The notes beneath the pieces were generated by a model that worked only from the letters and a program-made list of their open reading frames with translations, was not told where the DNA came from and did not search any database. A stretch of 64,000 nt of DNA from Tamarix chinensis. Taxonomy: Eukaryota > Streptophyta > Magnoliopsida > Caryophyllales > Tamaricaceae. The DNA lies in NCBI GenBank assembly GCA_030549775.1, contig CM060172.1, positions 59,484,023 to 59,548,022 on the forward strand. The letters are read 5' to 3'. The position numbers and the translations under genes were made by a program. This document shows, piece after piece, positions 46,601-59,500 of the stretch (positions are counted from its first letter, which is position 1; each line of letters opens with the position of its first letter).

Positions 46601-49600
46601 GCAACACTACCAGCTAGATGCTGTTTTTGTTTCATACATAAAAAGAGTGGAGAGAGCTAGAGGACTTACTCCCAAGGATCATCACCCACAAGCAAGACAT
46701 CATTTTCATGGTCCACAAATACTAACTTCCAGCCTACCCTCCCCCTGTCCTCCAGCTGTCCTTCAATACCAAACCTACGAGCTAAATCTTGTTTAAGCTC
46801 CTCATAACCAGAGTAACGCGTGACATCAATGGATCTACCAACAGCACCACGTTTGTAGACCTTCATGTAAAAGCCAACTAATTAGCATCCTCCTAAAACA
46901 CTATCACAACAGAAGCTGTTAAAATGGTAGGGGAATACCTTGGTATATGTTCTCATTCGTTGATACTGGGGTGGTGGGGCCCACGTACTCCGGTTCAAGA
47001 GGCTGCTATCACTTATAGCAGAATCAATAGAAGTGAATGCCATATCTGGCACACCAAAAGACTGTGTGACCATTGAGGATGAAAGCTCCTGCTGGGCCTC
47101 TTTACAGTTCTCATAGCTTCCAAGCAAGTCCCCAGAGGTGATACTATTAGGAAAATCCTTGCCAGAAAGCGCCAGGCTCTTTGTTAGAACAGGTTCGGAA
47201 ACAAAAGGTGTGACTTGAGATGTTCCCATTTGACCGTTGATATTGACCACACTAAGGATATTGTTCCTAAGCTCATCCTGAACCTCCAAATCATGAACTG
47301 AATCTCTTATTAACACTGATTGAGAATTTAAGGACAGCGGGTTGTCAGTTAACTGAACATTATTTTGTGAAAGAGAAACAGATGTAGCTGAGGTAGTGTC
47401 TAAGTAATCCATCTGGACTGAAGCAATATTTTGATAAGTTTGTGGATCAACAAAACCTGGGTTTTGACTCTTAGAGATGTTGACAGAAGGCTTAATATCA
47501 GATATTTGCTGTGCGGCTTTCATGAAACTAACATCAGATGCCATTGTTTCCGAACCATCAGGACGGATAAGAGCAGAAGCTTGGGAGGGATCCCCAACTG
47601 TGTTACTCTGATGACTTCTATTCATGCTTGTTTGAACCCGATTAGGGCAGTTGTTTGTGGAAGGCGAAGTAGAACATGATGGAACTTCATCAGTAACAAC
47701 AGATTGCGCCCCTATAGCAGCTCCGGTCAAGTTGCTGCTCCCAGCAGCAGAGAGCTGATTTTGCACTGGATTTGAAATGAGCTCAAATTGACCCTGCATA
47801 TCAGCCATCATGCCAGGTTGCTGCTGAATCTTCGGAAGCTGCAGGGACACAGGTAACTGGATGCTGGTTTGCCTCGTATTCCTTGTCATCTGCTGAGTAG
47901 GAAGTTGTGGCTGATCATGAGAGGAGTTCTGCACTTGAGGCATATCCAGCACTTGTGAGGGCGTCAGAGACCTAGAAAAGCTTTGAGACACTTCTATCAT
48001 AGAGTTCTGTTGATCATGGAGTTGAGTTGGGTGAGCTGGTAGCTGAAATGTGGAATGTTGAGCTAAAGGCGATTGTTGCTGCTGCTGGAGTTTCTGCAAC
48101 AAATGGATCTGCATTTGGTTCCCAGACAGCTGTGGCTGCTGATTTGTTTGCTCTGGAAGCTGCAATGGCAACACATTCTGTGGGTGATTTCGACCCAACA
48201 CCTGCTGCTGTGGTACTATATGTGGGAAGTTTCTGAGAAGTTGATGATTTTGAAGGGATGTTGAATGTTGAAGAACATCCTGAGTTTGCATGAGAGGCCG
48301 GGACGGAAGATTCTGAGACTGAACTTGACTTGTCGGTAGTGAGTGACCGATCAGATTCTGCCTTCCTTGCTCAGAAACGTCAGATAATTGTTGCTGAGAC
48401 TGAACCACTGACTGGTTAATTGTGGATGACTTCTGAAGATGATCCAGTTGCTGAACTGGCCTCTGCACATTAAACTGCAAATTGTTTTGCGGTGTTGTGT
48501 TGGCTGCTGTAAAACCTAATATACGAGATAGCTCAGCATCAGGAAGGTTTTGCAGAGAAGATCCAGACGATTGCAGGTAGTTGGGTGAGACTGAATTCCC
48601 TAAGGAAGTGTTTTGCTGCAAGTTTGTCCATTGCATCAAGCCGAGGCTGCTAAGAGCCAGTGGATCCTTTGCATAAATATCATCGCCCATCCAGGGCATT
48701 GTTCTCTTAAATAGGTTGTCAAGATCAGAACATTCGTCATCTGCAATTTGAAAACATCAGTCTCTCTGACCAACATTGGAAACTATTTACTCATTTTGAG
48801 GACAGGAGTCAATGAGAGGAAGAGAAAGAAAAGAAAAGGATGGGAAAATAAAAAGTACGAGGCAGTACTCAAATTATCAATAGGTCAGTTTTTATTACGT
48901 CAAATGATAAGATTCATAAAGATGAATAACGTAAACTATGAATATTTATAAACTTGTGGCTATACTGCTCCTTCCCCAATCTCTATACTTTATTAACATC
49001 ACCTTCTTGTGCTTTCTTTCAATCTTGTAGTAATTTTGAAGTTTGAAGTTTGAAGTTCTCATGATCACAGGTTGCCATTCAAAATGAATTTCAAAACAAG
49101 AGGTTAGTTTTTGCAGTCTAAATCAAATAATCACCTGGCAGTCCTGGTTGTCTGGGACGCTTAGCTCTAAAGAATGGTGAGGGACAAATGAAAAATGGAG
49201 CTGTTACAGGTTCGATTTCCCAAACTGAGACTCGGTTACGCCTTTCCCCAGCAGTTGACTCATCCCAACCAACCTGTGTTCAAAATTGTGAGATAAACTA
49301 CTACGCTTTTTAAACCAATCTAAGAGCCAGAATTACTAATTTACTATAATTGACAGCAACAGACAAACTAGACCTGCAAATTACGCCACTGTGAGTTCTT
49401 CCATCGTATAGGATCCAGATCACTGATCCCCGTAATTGTACCCATATACCTGAAGTTATGTTTTTTTTTTTTATTCCTAATCTTCAGTATCTGATCAAGA
49501 ATGAAAAAGGAATAATAGGACTGCAAAAACTAATCAGACTACATATTCTTAACAAGTTTAACAGCAATATCAATAGAGCATTTCAGATCCACAAGAGCAA

Positions 49601-52600
49601 CAAGTCATGTTTACCTTCTGGTTCCAGACTCTTCAGTTTCAAACGACATTCTGAATCGCATGCCTAGGGATATTTGTTGGCTATAAACTGCCTTGTAGTA
49701 CTTGGCAAGTGGGATCACAAATTCTGATAGACTAGTTCTGCATGTCCAGTCATCAATATAGCACAGTTCAGTCAAATAAATAAGAACATTTGCTTTATCT
49801 AATCAATTATGCTAATAAAATCAAATGTAAAGGAACTCAGCGAAGCAAAAAGATTCAATGACCTCGGATTATAAAAAACAGTGAACGGGCTATTATTTGT
49901 AGCTGCATGGGCAGCAGCTGCCAAGACACCAATATGCATGCTGTCACTGGAAAGTACTGATGATGATAAATTGGTTGGTTGTCTATTTGCTCGTCTTATG
50001 CCCAAAAGCAGTTGTTGTTTGTCATCTCTGCTCCAAGTCATGAATCATATGTAAGCAAGATAAGATGACAAGAGATACAGACATAAGTATCCATGATTAC
50101 CTAATAAACAGAACAGAGTCACCAGTGAAAAGCCTTTTGCCACTCACAAAGTGGCTCCAACCTGTGGTAAGTAGATGCCTTTTCGGCTGGCCTGGGTTTC
50201 AAAAAATAAAGAGATTTGGTGAAAGTTGCAAAACAAAAACAAAAACAACACAACAATAAAAAGGAATCTCTTTTTTCACAGTTATGGGATGGGCAGAGAT
50301 TTATGATTTTGAAGTACAAGTAATGAACACACCTCGATAAATGTGACGGAAGGTCCACATGCTATCATGCAAATCCCTAGCCGCTAATTCTTGTGCAGGT
50401 GGCTGCATAGAATAGTCCTACTGACACAAGATATCCGGTCAAATCATGAACCACATAAAACAAGCAACCGATCAAGGAATAATTCTTACCAGGGAAGGAA
50501 AAATCTTTTCCGCAGCCCGACGGGGCACCGAAAAGCCTCCATGGGTGCTTGTATCACTTGCAGTCAGAGTTTTGCAGAAAAATTCTGGCTGTGGTTTATT
50601 TGTTCTGAGTGAAAGATCTGACCTCAATAACGACTCCTTATCAAACTGAATATGACATAAACCCAGAATAAGAAGCCCACATATGCAACTGATACAACTC
50701 ATTAACAGCAGATCAAATTCCACTCAAAAGTAAACTTCTGAACAGATTTTCACCCTTCTACAAGTATTTTATTTTAAATCATCAGGCACTTACAGACAAA
50801 ACTGGTTGAAGCGTCATTTGAGCATAGACTTCATCTGTTTCTGGATCTGCCTAAAAAGGAAAAGGGAATGATACATGGTATCATGAACTAAAGAAATAAA
50901 TCAATAAAAGAATACTATCTCAAATTCAAAATAAGTGTCATTGTAGACATTTGCACACTTACTTAAGAAATTATGCAAATTATCAAATATGTCCTCATTA
51001 AATGATTGTTTGAGTAGAAAACATTTACTTACTGAAGGTAACTGAAGAATAGTTCAATTTTTGCATTCAAAATCCAAACGACAATTATTTTGAATAAAAT
51101 GAACTTTGTTAAAATAACACTTATTATTAATCGGAGGTAGTAAATATTTATGGAGACAGAGAAGTGTGGGTTAGAATTTTACTGCCAAAAAAAGTAATAA
51201 AAGGGACAAAAACAAGCAGTTGTCTTACATGCAGTGTCACATTGTGCAGCAAGCATAAAAGCTTCGAAGGCAAATTTGGATAGTTTGGAATTTGAGCATC
51301 AACACCCTTCTTCATAGATGCCGCTACCTAAATATAGAAATCAGCATATAAATTAGAACTGGCAACCAACCAATCAGAAAGGAGAAATTAACTAAACATC
51401 TAAAATCAGAAACAATATAAATGGAACTAGCAACCTTTGATAAACAAATTTAAAGATCCCAATGCACAAATGAATCATTGGAATCTATCAATTCAACAAG
51501 TTATTTTTCATGCCAACTAATTACGCAATATGTTGGCATCCATGTTCCTTTTATTCCTTTTTTGCAGTCTCTTTAGTGAGTGAACTTACAACCAATTATT
51601 CAAACTGACACAACAGTCCATGACATTCATGCTCCCAGTTCAAGAAATAATTGCATTTTACCTGCACCCTCAAGTAAAAAGGACAGAGAACATTTTTCTC
51701 CTCCTTTTCCATATATCTCCTCTACCCAACAGCTAAGGAGTATATGCATATATGATGTGGCTTAATGTTGCCAGCTTGGCATTTGAACCAGCACATACAA
51801 ATCTATAAACCACTATACTCTCTTAACACTTTCACCCCCACTGAAAAAAGAAAATCCATGGAAGGCTTTTCTCCATGTCCCATCATCGCTCTCTGTTCTC
51901 TCCTAACAAGCCAAAGAGCCTTTGTAGCTAAAATGTGGTTGATTGGCATTTGAGCCACCATGTACAAATCTTTTAACCTCAATCCTCTCCTCTCAGCATG
52001 ACGATATCAATCAATCATAGCATTTTAGAAGTATGAGCTATAGACTGTCTGAAACATAAATCCCTGTTTGTTTTGTAAAATGGTCAATATTTAGGTAATT
52101 TATTGAGGTCATCCACAGCAGTGATGCATGGAGATGGGGATGGGAAAATAGGGACGGGGAGAACCATGGAAACATCAAATCCTAAAAAATTAGTAAACAG
52201 ATACAGGAGAAAACAGTAAAATACACACACTATAAAGTTTAGATTTTAATAAGAATATAAATTAGATGAAAGATGTTGAGAATACCCATAAGCCCGATAC
52301 TACACTACTTTACAACCTAAATAATCAAGCCCAAGCCCAAATTTCTCTCACCTCTCCTTAACCCTAATTGGTCTCTTGATTTTAGACTACAAAGAAAAAG
52401 AAAAGGAATGCAGCGTAAAAAATGAAATAACAAGCCAGCAAAACTCCTTCTCCTCTCAAGCTCACATAGTGGTTGGTGGTAGTGGCTCGGGCCGGAAATA
52501 GCTTGAAGCTCGTGCAGTGCAGAACGATCAAGCAGTGGCACCAGCAACGACGGTAGTGCAGTGGAGCACAAAGAACGAGAACAACAAATGGCATGACAAT

Positions 52601-55600
52601 AGGAGATCACCAGCGGCAATCAACCTGTAGGGCATCGCTATTCATTTGTCATGTTTCACTCGCCAGGATTTTTTTCCCTTGAGCTTCTACCATTTCCTCT
52701 TTCATTGTGCATTTCTCCCTTTGTCCCCATCCCCGGGACAACCCCAAGACACAAGACAGCTCCGAACTACCGTCCTTGTGCATCAGTGATCCAGCTTGCA
52801 TCCATCTATGTTATACATGACTAGCATATGAAGCACTTGCCTTAGTCCCCTGCACTACAAGGTTTTCAAAACCATTTTTCCTACTTTATGGAATCTTTAC
52901 CGTAGATGTGATACAAAGAGGGGTTTTACCTTATCCCTTGTTCTTTTCTTTTTCCCTTATTTTGAGAGGGGGGGAGGCTGGTAATACACATAACTTTTCA
53001 TTATCAAGAAAAACAAATAAAACTTTCATTGTATACAACCCATGAATATTAAGAAAGGCCTCTTACCTTGATATCAACAAAATTCTTCAACTCTACAGAA
53101 CAAAACAGAAGCGCTTGTTCTCCCAGAAAACATCCACAGCAATAAGAGCTTTAGCCAATTATCTTTTATAATTCGAGGACTTTCTTTGTTCTTAAAGGCT
53201 ATAGGTTCCTTTCTTTCATATTGAAGCATAAAGTTTCCACTGCTTTCTTGGCTATTAGTTCATGTAAACCTTACAAATAATATGCATAAACATAATGTTT
53301 GGTGAATATAATAACTAAAACAAATAGCTATACAGAGAGTTTTATGATTTGTAAGGAAATATTTGTGATTCAAAAAAATTCTTCCACCGTGAGCATAATT
53401 GAAGTAAAATAGTTGGGGTAATATTTACTTCGCTAACAGCAACGACAACAATGACCCAATGTGATTCCCACGGATCTGGGGAAGTCTGAGTGTACTTATA
53501 TAATGTGAAGTTTGGTAGAATTAAGGATTTTTCATCTTTTCCTATCCCCAACGAACACGTAAGCCATTATTGGATAACACACAATAATAGCTTGTCTCTC
53601 AATAATATTAATTTCTTCTGCAAAAGAATGCATCTAAGAAGTTAATAACATATATATGCATCCACCAATCACACTTAGTATATGTGAATTTTTTAGTAAT
53701 CTTATCAGATACCCTACAACACCACGTAGCTAAAATCAAGCACCAGTTTGTCCAATGGGTGTCCATGGACACTCATTAAATCTTTATTTTTCTATACCTA
53801 AAATAGTAAAGCTATTAATTATGTTAATTTTCTTTCTTTTAGTAATCTTAACAAATGTCCTTAGAATTAAAAAGGTATAACTACAATAAGTGCACAAAGG
53901 CAGCACGACGAGCATATGCAACCTGTCATGTAATCCAATTAGAGGATGGTTCAGGGAGGCGTTTGCCAAATTCATGAAATGCTCATTTCAATACATGAAC
54001 AAATGAAAGGCAACTGGATACCAAACATTATCAACTAGTCAGCACAAAAAATCCCATTGTCCAAAATTAAATATAAACTAACATGTTCACTAGTATGTCC
54101 TGACCTATCCTAAGATGTTGTTTAGTTCACACAAGAATTAAGCACCTGCACGAAACTACACTACCTAAGAAACAACATTCATGAACTTCATGGAAATTGC
54201 CGAATAATGTTTGGTTACCGAGGGTTTGCACACCAGCAATTAGTACATTAAACAATCAAGGGTGACTGGTGAGGGTGTTAAGGGGCTGATGGTGGCGCTG
54301 AAAATAAAGACAATAATTATGTATACATATATGAATATATAAAATTATTATCAATTAATTTTATTATTTCACTAAAGAATGCTCTGCACTGATAAATCTC
54401 AGTTCTTAATGTAGGTCTAAGAGTTAAGAATCCTCAACTTCAACCAAACATCATCTGATATTGTCCAAATTAAATTTAGTTCACACTTACAAATTTTCAT
54501 GAAGCATTTTCAGATTGGCTATTAGGGCCAGTTCTTAGATCGTCATATCAAATATGAACAAATCTCATTTAAATTAAAATTTTCAGTAAGTCATTATTAC
54601 TATTTTACTATTACAATACAAATATACAATATTAAAATTTTACTAATCACTTCTATTAATATTACCAATTAGATTTTTATTATTGTTAGAGAAAAACAAT
54701 AATAACAAAATAATCTCATCGACAATAATATCAACAATAATTACAAAAATTTGTAATAATTATTCTTATTAAAATACTAATATTAGTAAATAACAAAATA
54801 ATCAATATAATAAATTTTTTTAATACAAAATTGAATATAACAACAATGCGATGATGATAATAACAATAATAAAAACAAATAACATTAATAATGATAACAA
54901 CAACAAAAATGGGTAACATTAATAACTTATGATTATAAACTCTTTCCAGAATTGAAAAGTCCAACTTACCTAGGAGGGCTAGGTAATTTCATTCCCAATT
55001 TTTTGTAGGAAACTGAACTTGCTATGTCTTGTACAACGTTCATAACCTTTTTTCTTTTTAATGCGCCACATCAACAGAATTTTTTAAACACCATAGTAAT
55101 GCATTCTTATCCCTAATGCTGAAATGTTTTATCATATCTTCATTATTTGTACCATCACTATTATTATTGTTATTATTATTCACCAACAACGTTCTCTCCC
55201 CGCGTGTTACTAAATACTTTTCTTCCACATCCGGTACACTATGACCAAAGCAATAGAGAGAATTTATAGAGCTATAGTGAAATACACACCTAACATCTAT
55301 GCACTTGACATGGCTTAAGTCTTGCAACAAATAACCAAGGTTGGTCTGACTATTTAGGGCCCAAGACAAAAAGTACTATGAGCCCCCATTTTTTAAATAT
55401 TTTTTAATAATCCATTCCTTATTTTTAAAATCAAAGAATTTTTTAAAATACAATAAATAACATCATATCAAGCTTTACTAGATTAAAATCTTAAGTTTTT
55501 GTTCTTCAATGTAGCTACTTGCTAGCTGGTCTTTATCTAACTCCAAACCTTTATCTATTTTTCATCCTCCCAAACAGTCAGTAGCTGCAACAGATATAAA

Positions 55601-56078
55601 TCCCAAATAAAAAATAATAACTGCTCATCCTTTGAATTTTTTTGAACTTGTAGTGATTTGAGAGATGAAATCATCAATAAGGTCTTCAAAACCAAGTTTA
55701 TCTATTCTAGAATATTACTTTCAACACATAGAATTGCTAAATTACTATTCAACCTTTCATAAGATAATGTAGAACACAAGTGTGATTTTATTAATTTTAG
55801 TTTAAAAAAACTTCTTTCTACTAATAGTCTAATACCACAGTAACTATGATAACTAACAGTACTCTATAAGAAACTAAAAAATTCTACCAAAAAAAAACCA
55901 AGATTTTACAAATTCCAAGTACTTCAAAGCCTTGTTTCATGAGGCAAATACGTTTGCAACACTTAATTCAAAAAATAAAGCATTAGAATCCACATCCATT
56001 TGTCATTATCTACTCTTATCAATTAAAAACAAATACTTGGGATTAAACAAAAAACCAAACATATCTTCAAATTCTTGC

Positions 56079-56134
<56 letters not shown>

Positions 56135-59050
56135 TTCACAAAGCTAATATATATGCATAAAATTAGTTGGAGACCCCACACTTTCGAGGTTCGAGGCGGT
56201 CAACTCTACTTGACAGCAATTCATGCATTATAAAGACAGTGGCAGGGAGTATGCTATATATAGTGATGTCAGCCTCAATTTACCCGTGCATATGCACTGT
56301 CATCTTTGTAGACAGGCACGACCACTTATCTGAGCTCAACATAAAAAATCCCTTTCAATTATTTCAATAATCCTCCAACCTCATCCCATAGCTGGCTAAC
56401 CAAAATAAAAGGTGTGAATAGAAACCTGCCAAAGCTAGCCCAACCACACATCCTCATTCATGTAAATGAAATTTTGTAAAGATAACAAGTATCTTTTTCG
56501 AATCTATAGCCATCTCTCACATTTTTATTATTTATTACTTATATGATTTACTTGCACATAAATGATAAGCTAACCATATCATTATCATGAGGCTTCTCTT
56601 CTTTTTTTCTAAATGTTTATTGTATAATGAGGAATGTGTCTTGTCATACTAGAACACACGCATACTTGTATTATCAGATGTGTATTATTATTCAAAAAGA
56701 TGAGAAGTTATATCATAGAAGATATATATCCTGAAAGATGTGCATTTATATTCTGAATGAGATGTGTGTATATCTTCTTGTAAATATGTGTTAAACTATT
56801 TATATTATAGAGGTTGTGAACTCATCATGAAATATGCATGTGTATCATACAATTAAAAATTGGCCTCAATACGTAATATCGGCCAATATTTACCAGATTT
56901 TAGGTCAACTGATACACAGTTGTTTATGATATATTGATTATCAACTGATATTTATTGATATTTGTTGATATTTTCCCTTATTTTTTGTCAAAAAAAAAAC
57001 ATGTTGCCACATAGAAAATATCATTTGCAGTACCCCAATACCACAACTGTGATTTTATTGACTTATGTGTATTTTTCTAATATTTGTATTTCTTCACTTA
57101 AATAAAATAAAGTTGTGTATTTAAATCCGAAAGATGCATTTTTTATCCTAGAAAATGTACATTTTGCAGGAAATATGTTTATTCTTATAAGACGTGTTTT
57201 TGTGACATCACCAAGTAATACACATCTTTCTTGAAAGAATACACATATACACATCTATGACGAATATTCATTCTTCTAGGATACACATCTTTACAAAATG
57301 TGTGTAAATGCACATCTTACACTTAGAATGCACATTCTTGAGAGAGAATATACATGCATAATAAAAGAATAAACACATTGAATAAGATACCCATGCTTAT
57401 TATGTTGTTCCTCTATGAAAGACGTATATTTTTGTCCAGAAAATGTATATTTATATTCTAAAGATGTGCATTCTTGAATTGGAAGAATACAAATCTATAA
57501 CAAATTGTGTATATAGTACCCAAAGAGGTGTATTTTATCCTAAAAGATGTGTATCTTTATACTAGAAGATGTGTATTTTATTTTCAGACATGTGTATTTC
57601 TCCCTACATTTGTATTAATAAAATGTGTATTTTTATTAAAACAAATGTGTATGCTTATAAGATACGTATTTATATTATAGAATATGTGTATTTTCATTTT
57701 TGCGCATAAGATTCATCAATATAGGTGTCTAATATGGGTGTCTATTCATGGAGAAAATGTGAGAAAAAAATTGATATAATTTTTTTTATTTTTTATAACT
57801 CAAATTCAAGACAAATTAATTCTAAAAGTTTGAAAAATATAAATCAATTTAAACAAGGATACATGAAACATCCTGCTGCTAGCCACTTGGCGGCCTGCAA
57901 ATAACTCTATGTTCCCTGGCTTCTTTTCATTCTTGGTCTTCTTATTTCTGTTTCCTTCCCGTTTCTTTTTTAAAACAATTAGGTATAGAAAAGAACAAAG
58001 AATAGCGACTTAAAAATGGAAACAAAGAAAGCAAATACATGTAGCATAGTACTGATATAAGAAGGGGGCGGGGGTAAGAAGGAATTGAAGCTAATTTTGC
58101 AACAAATTTGCAGCAGAAGAACAACCTGCTCACTGTGACCTTGAGGGAAATAGACGACGTGGGTCCCGGCAGCAGGTAAATTAACGAGAGGACCAGCACA
58201 CGCCTGCCATAATTCTGGGTTAATAGTCTTCTTTTCTCCTGCAACAATTTTACCGTAAACGTGTCATTTGCCTTTTCGGTATTATCCTCGTTTGATTTAT
58301 CGTTATTGGTTCAATTTGATCCGATTACGATCTTTTACATTAGTTCATTCCTTTTAAGGGCTTGTTTGGTATAGGGGTGAAACAAACTCACTCCTATTTT
58401 ATGCTTTCAATATCAAGTATGTAACAATAATAAAAATATTTTAATAAAATATTTATTTTAAATCAAATTAAAATCTAAAATGGATACTCATCTGAAAAAA
58501 AATTAGAAAATAGACTAAACAATTACGGGGGGTTAATTTTTCCGCCCTATTAGCCCATAGCAAGCAAGCACTAAGTAGTTTTTTTTTTCTCTTCCTGTTT
58601 TTTTCCAGTTGAAATTGGATACAGGAAAGCGACAGCAACATGAAGAGCAAACAAGATAACTGGATCTTTCAGTTTAAACTTTAAATTTTTTGGCCGGAAG
58701 TAATAAGGAAAAATGGTAAGAAAAGCCAAACATAGAGAAATGTTGTAAGACACATAAAAAAAGGTGGGGGTGTAATTAAAAAAAATCCACAAGAAGAAAA
58801 AGGAAGATAATTTCGAATTTAAAGCGACTTGCAGCTACTGTTTTAGAAATACAAATAATATATGATTTATAATCGGCAAAAATACAATAAATGAGATGAT
58901 AAAGATAGAAAGAAACGGAGATAGCAGAAAAAAAATGTAAACATTCAGCTTATCCCGCTAGAGATAACAAGAGAGGGAACAAAGAGAGATCGGACCTTCG
59001 TCGGGATCGGTGGTCGAAGGAGCCGCCGCTCCATTCGCCGGAATCTTCAT
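43638..59050 (-). CDS. ARF19: Auxin response factor, ARF7/ARF19 type, complete, 1095 aa, 14 coding exons
   Basis: DNA-binding transcription factor that activates auxin-responsive genes in the nucleus and is held in check by Aux/IAA repressors. Exons in transcript order: 59050-58996, 58238-58126, 51327-51229, 50850-50794, 50645-50490, 50417-50333, 50191-50101, 50027-49863, 49737-49615, 49449-49374, 49273-49135, 48740-46939, 46860-46670, 43773-43638. All introns are GT-AG, the total is 3288 nt, and the stop is TAA. The B3 domain covers about residues 130-232, with [10 protein letters not shown] (142-151) and RHIYRGQPKRHL in the DNA-contact region. The auxin-response domain is about 259-343. The middle region (about 388-980) is Gln-rich, marking an activator class. 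The PB1 domain (about 984-1070) has its basic face at YKRGAVGRS and its acidic face at DHEND and GDDPWEEF. The start at 59050 (MKIPANG) fits the family and no upstream ATG occurs within 200 bases. The protein ends soon after SSSDGGN, without the longer tail of the Arabidopsis proteins. It could equally be called ARF7 or ARF19-like. No other ARF class fits the long Gln-rich middle. Confidence 0.95.
43774..46669 (-). other. ARF intron 13 (2.9 kb)
   Basis: It splits the second-last part of the PB1 domain within the Glu codon of DDPWE. Content is AT-rich; a 136-bp PIF/Harbinger-type MITE lies at 44621-44756. Nothing else is recognised. Frames such as 45328-45630 have no coding support. Confidence 0.85.
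44621..44756. mobile_element. PIF/Harbinger-type MITE, 136 bp, TTA target duplication
   Basis: The left end is GGCTTAGTTTAGATGAGGT and the inverse of the right end is GGCTTCATTTGGATGGGGT, a 15 of 19 match. TTA flanks it at 44618-44620 and 44757-44759, the 3-bp duplication typical of the superfamily. The interior is AT-rich without coding capacity. Confidence 0.7.
52119..52788. mobile_element. hAT-like MITE, 670 bp, in ARF intron 2
   Basis: The left end is CAGTGATGCATGG. The right end is TGCATCAGTG, whose inverse CACTGATGCA matches at 9 of 10 bases. Subterminal ggggatggg (left) and tccccatcccc (right) are inverted relative to each other. The flanks ATCCACAG and ATCCAGCT share only the first five bases, so the target duplication is worn or misplaced. 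Confidence 0.5.
55625..55850 (-). pseudogene. hAT transposase C-terminal (dimerisation) remnant
   Basis: The minus strand encodes an [20 protein letters not shown] stretch, then [19 protein letters not shown], matching the conserved hAT dimerisation region (ERSFSKLKLIK, then ERLNGLAILSIE in the family as I recall it). A frameshift follows, and the frame resumes as [15 protein letters not shown] to a stop at 55625. The upstream part of the transposase is not readable. It lies within ARF intron 2 on the same strand as the gene. Confidence 0.75.
56081..56132. repeat. (AT)n microsatellite, about 52 bp
   Basis: An uninterrupted AT run inside ARF intron 2. Confidence 0.95.
56640..57720. repeat. 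Field of short gatgtgtattt motifs
   Basis: More than twenty variants of agatgtgtattt or its inverse acacatct occur, the inverse form concentrated near 57220-57360. The same motif fills 10.44-11.64 kb. No terminal structure was found. Confidence 0.5.
58239..58995 (-). other. ARF intron 1 (757 bp)
   Basis: It lies between the short first coding exon and the exon starting with [11 protein letters not shown]. The phrase ttaagggcttgtttggtat near 58356 resembles one end of a MITE, but no partner end was seen. Confidence 0.85.
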
Positions 59051-59500
59051 TATTTCACGAACCCAACAACTCTTATCCCGCTTCTGGCGAACGGTTTGAG
59101 TAGATTAAGCTTAAGTTTAGCTTAAGCTAAGAATAGTTATAGAACCGGCAACCTTCAGCTGATCTCAACCGAACTAGCTGTGGTTCTGAAGACAAGAAGA
59201 AGAGGAAGAACACTAAAAAGATGAAGTATCCAGATCAGAATCAGATCAGCAGCGGTGAGATGCCGCGGGGACAGTGGATGTGCCGGAAAAGGGGAAGAGT
59301 GAAGTTGGAAAAGGCGAAAAAGGGAGGACTGGTCGTCGGCGACAAGGGAGAGAAGGGTATTTGACTCGAGGAGAAAGCGCCCGAGTATACTTTTGCTTTT
59401 TGCCGAGTAACTTTGCTCCCCAATCTTTCTCGTTTCCTCCTGCTAGTGGACTTTCTTCTCTCCTCGCTCTCTGAGTTTTGATTGTAAAATAATTATTGAA
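59051..59500 (-). promoter_or_regulatory. Presumed 5' leader and proximal promoter of the ARF gene
   Basis: The region immediately upstream of the start codon has no minus-strand ATG for at least 200 bases, so no nearby uORF. It includes a 14-bp perfect palindrome TTAGCTTAAGCTAA at 59117-59130, and a C/T-rich stretch on the minus strand at about 59290-59345 typical of plant leaders. No convincing TATA box or TGTCTC auxin element was found. The transcription start is unknown. Confidence 0.4.

Larger units (their letters stand above)
51328..58125 (-). other. ARF intron 2 (6.8 kb), loaded with transposon debris
   Basis: It separates the exon ending PQGHSEQ from the exon starting VAASMKK, an intron position familiar in ARF genes. 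It contains a hAT-like MITE (52119-52788), a hAT transposase C-terminal remnant (55625-55850), an AT microsatellite (56081-56132) and a field of gatgtgtattt motifs (56640-57720). The rest is AT-rich with no gene. Confidence 0.85.

Noticed and set aside
47431..48264. Reading frames antisense to ARF exon 12
   Set aside because: They are shadows of the Gln-rich coding exon, whose CAG and CAA codons read as stop-poor sequence in reverse.
46939..48740. miR160, miR167 or tasiRNA-ARF target site in the ARF transcript
   Set aside because: Those sites belong to other ARF classes (10/16/17, 6/8 and 2/3/4). This protein is of the 7/19 class, and no such site is expected or was seen.
55058..55369. 103-codon minus-strand frame with an Asn run
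   Set aside because: The Asn run comes from a short trinucleotide repeat, and no domain is recognised. It probably belongs to the hAT remnant region but cannot be assigned.
58351..58400. Start of a MITE in ARF intron 1 (gggcttgtttggtat)
   Set aside because: No inverted partner end or target duplication was found within the intron.
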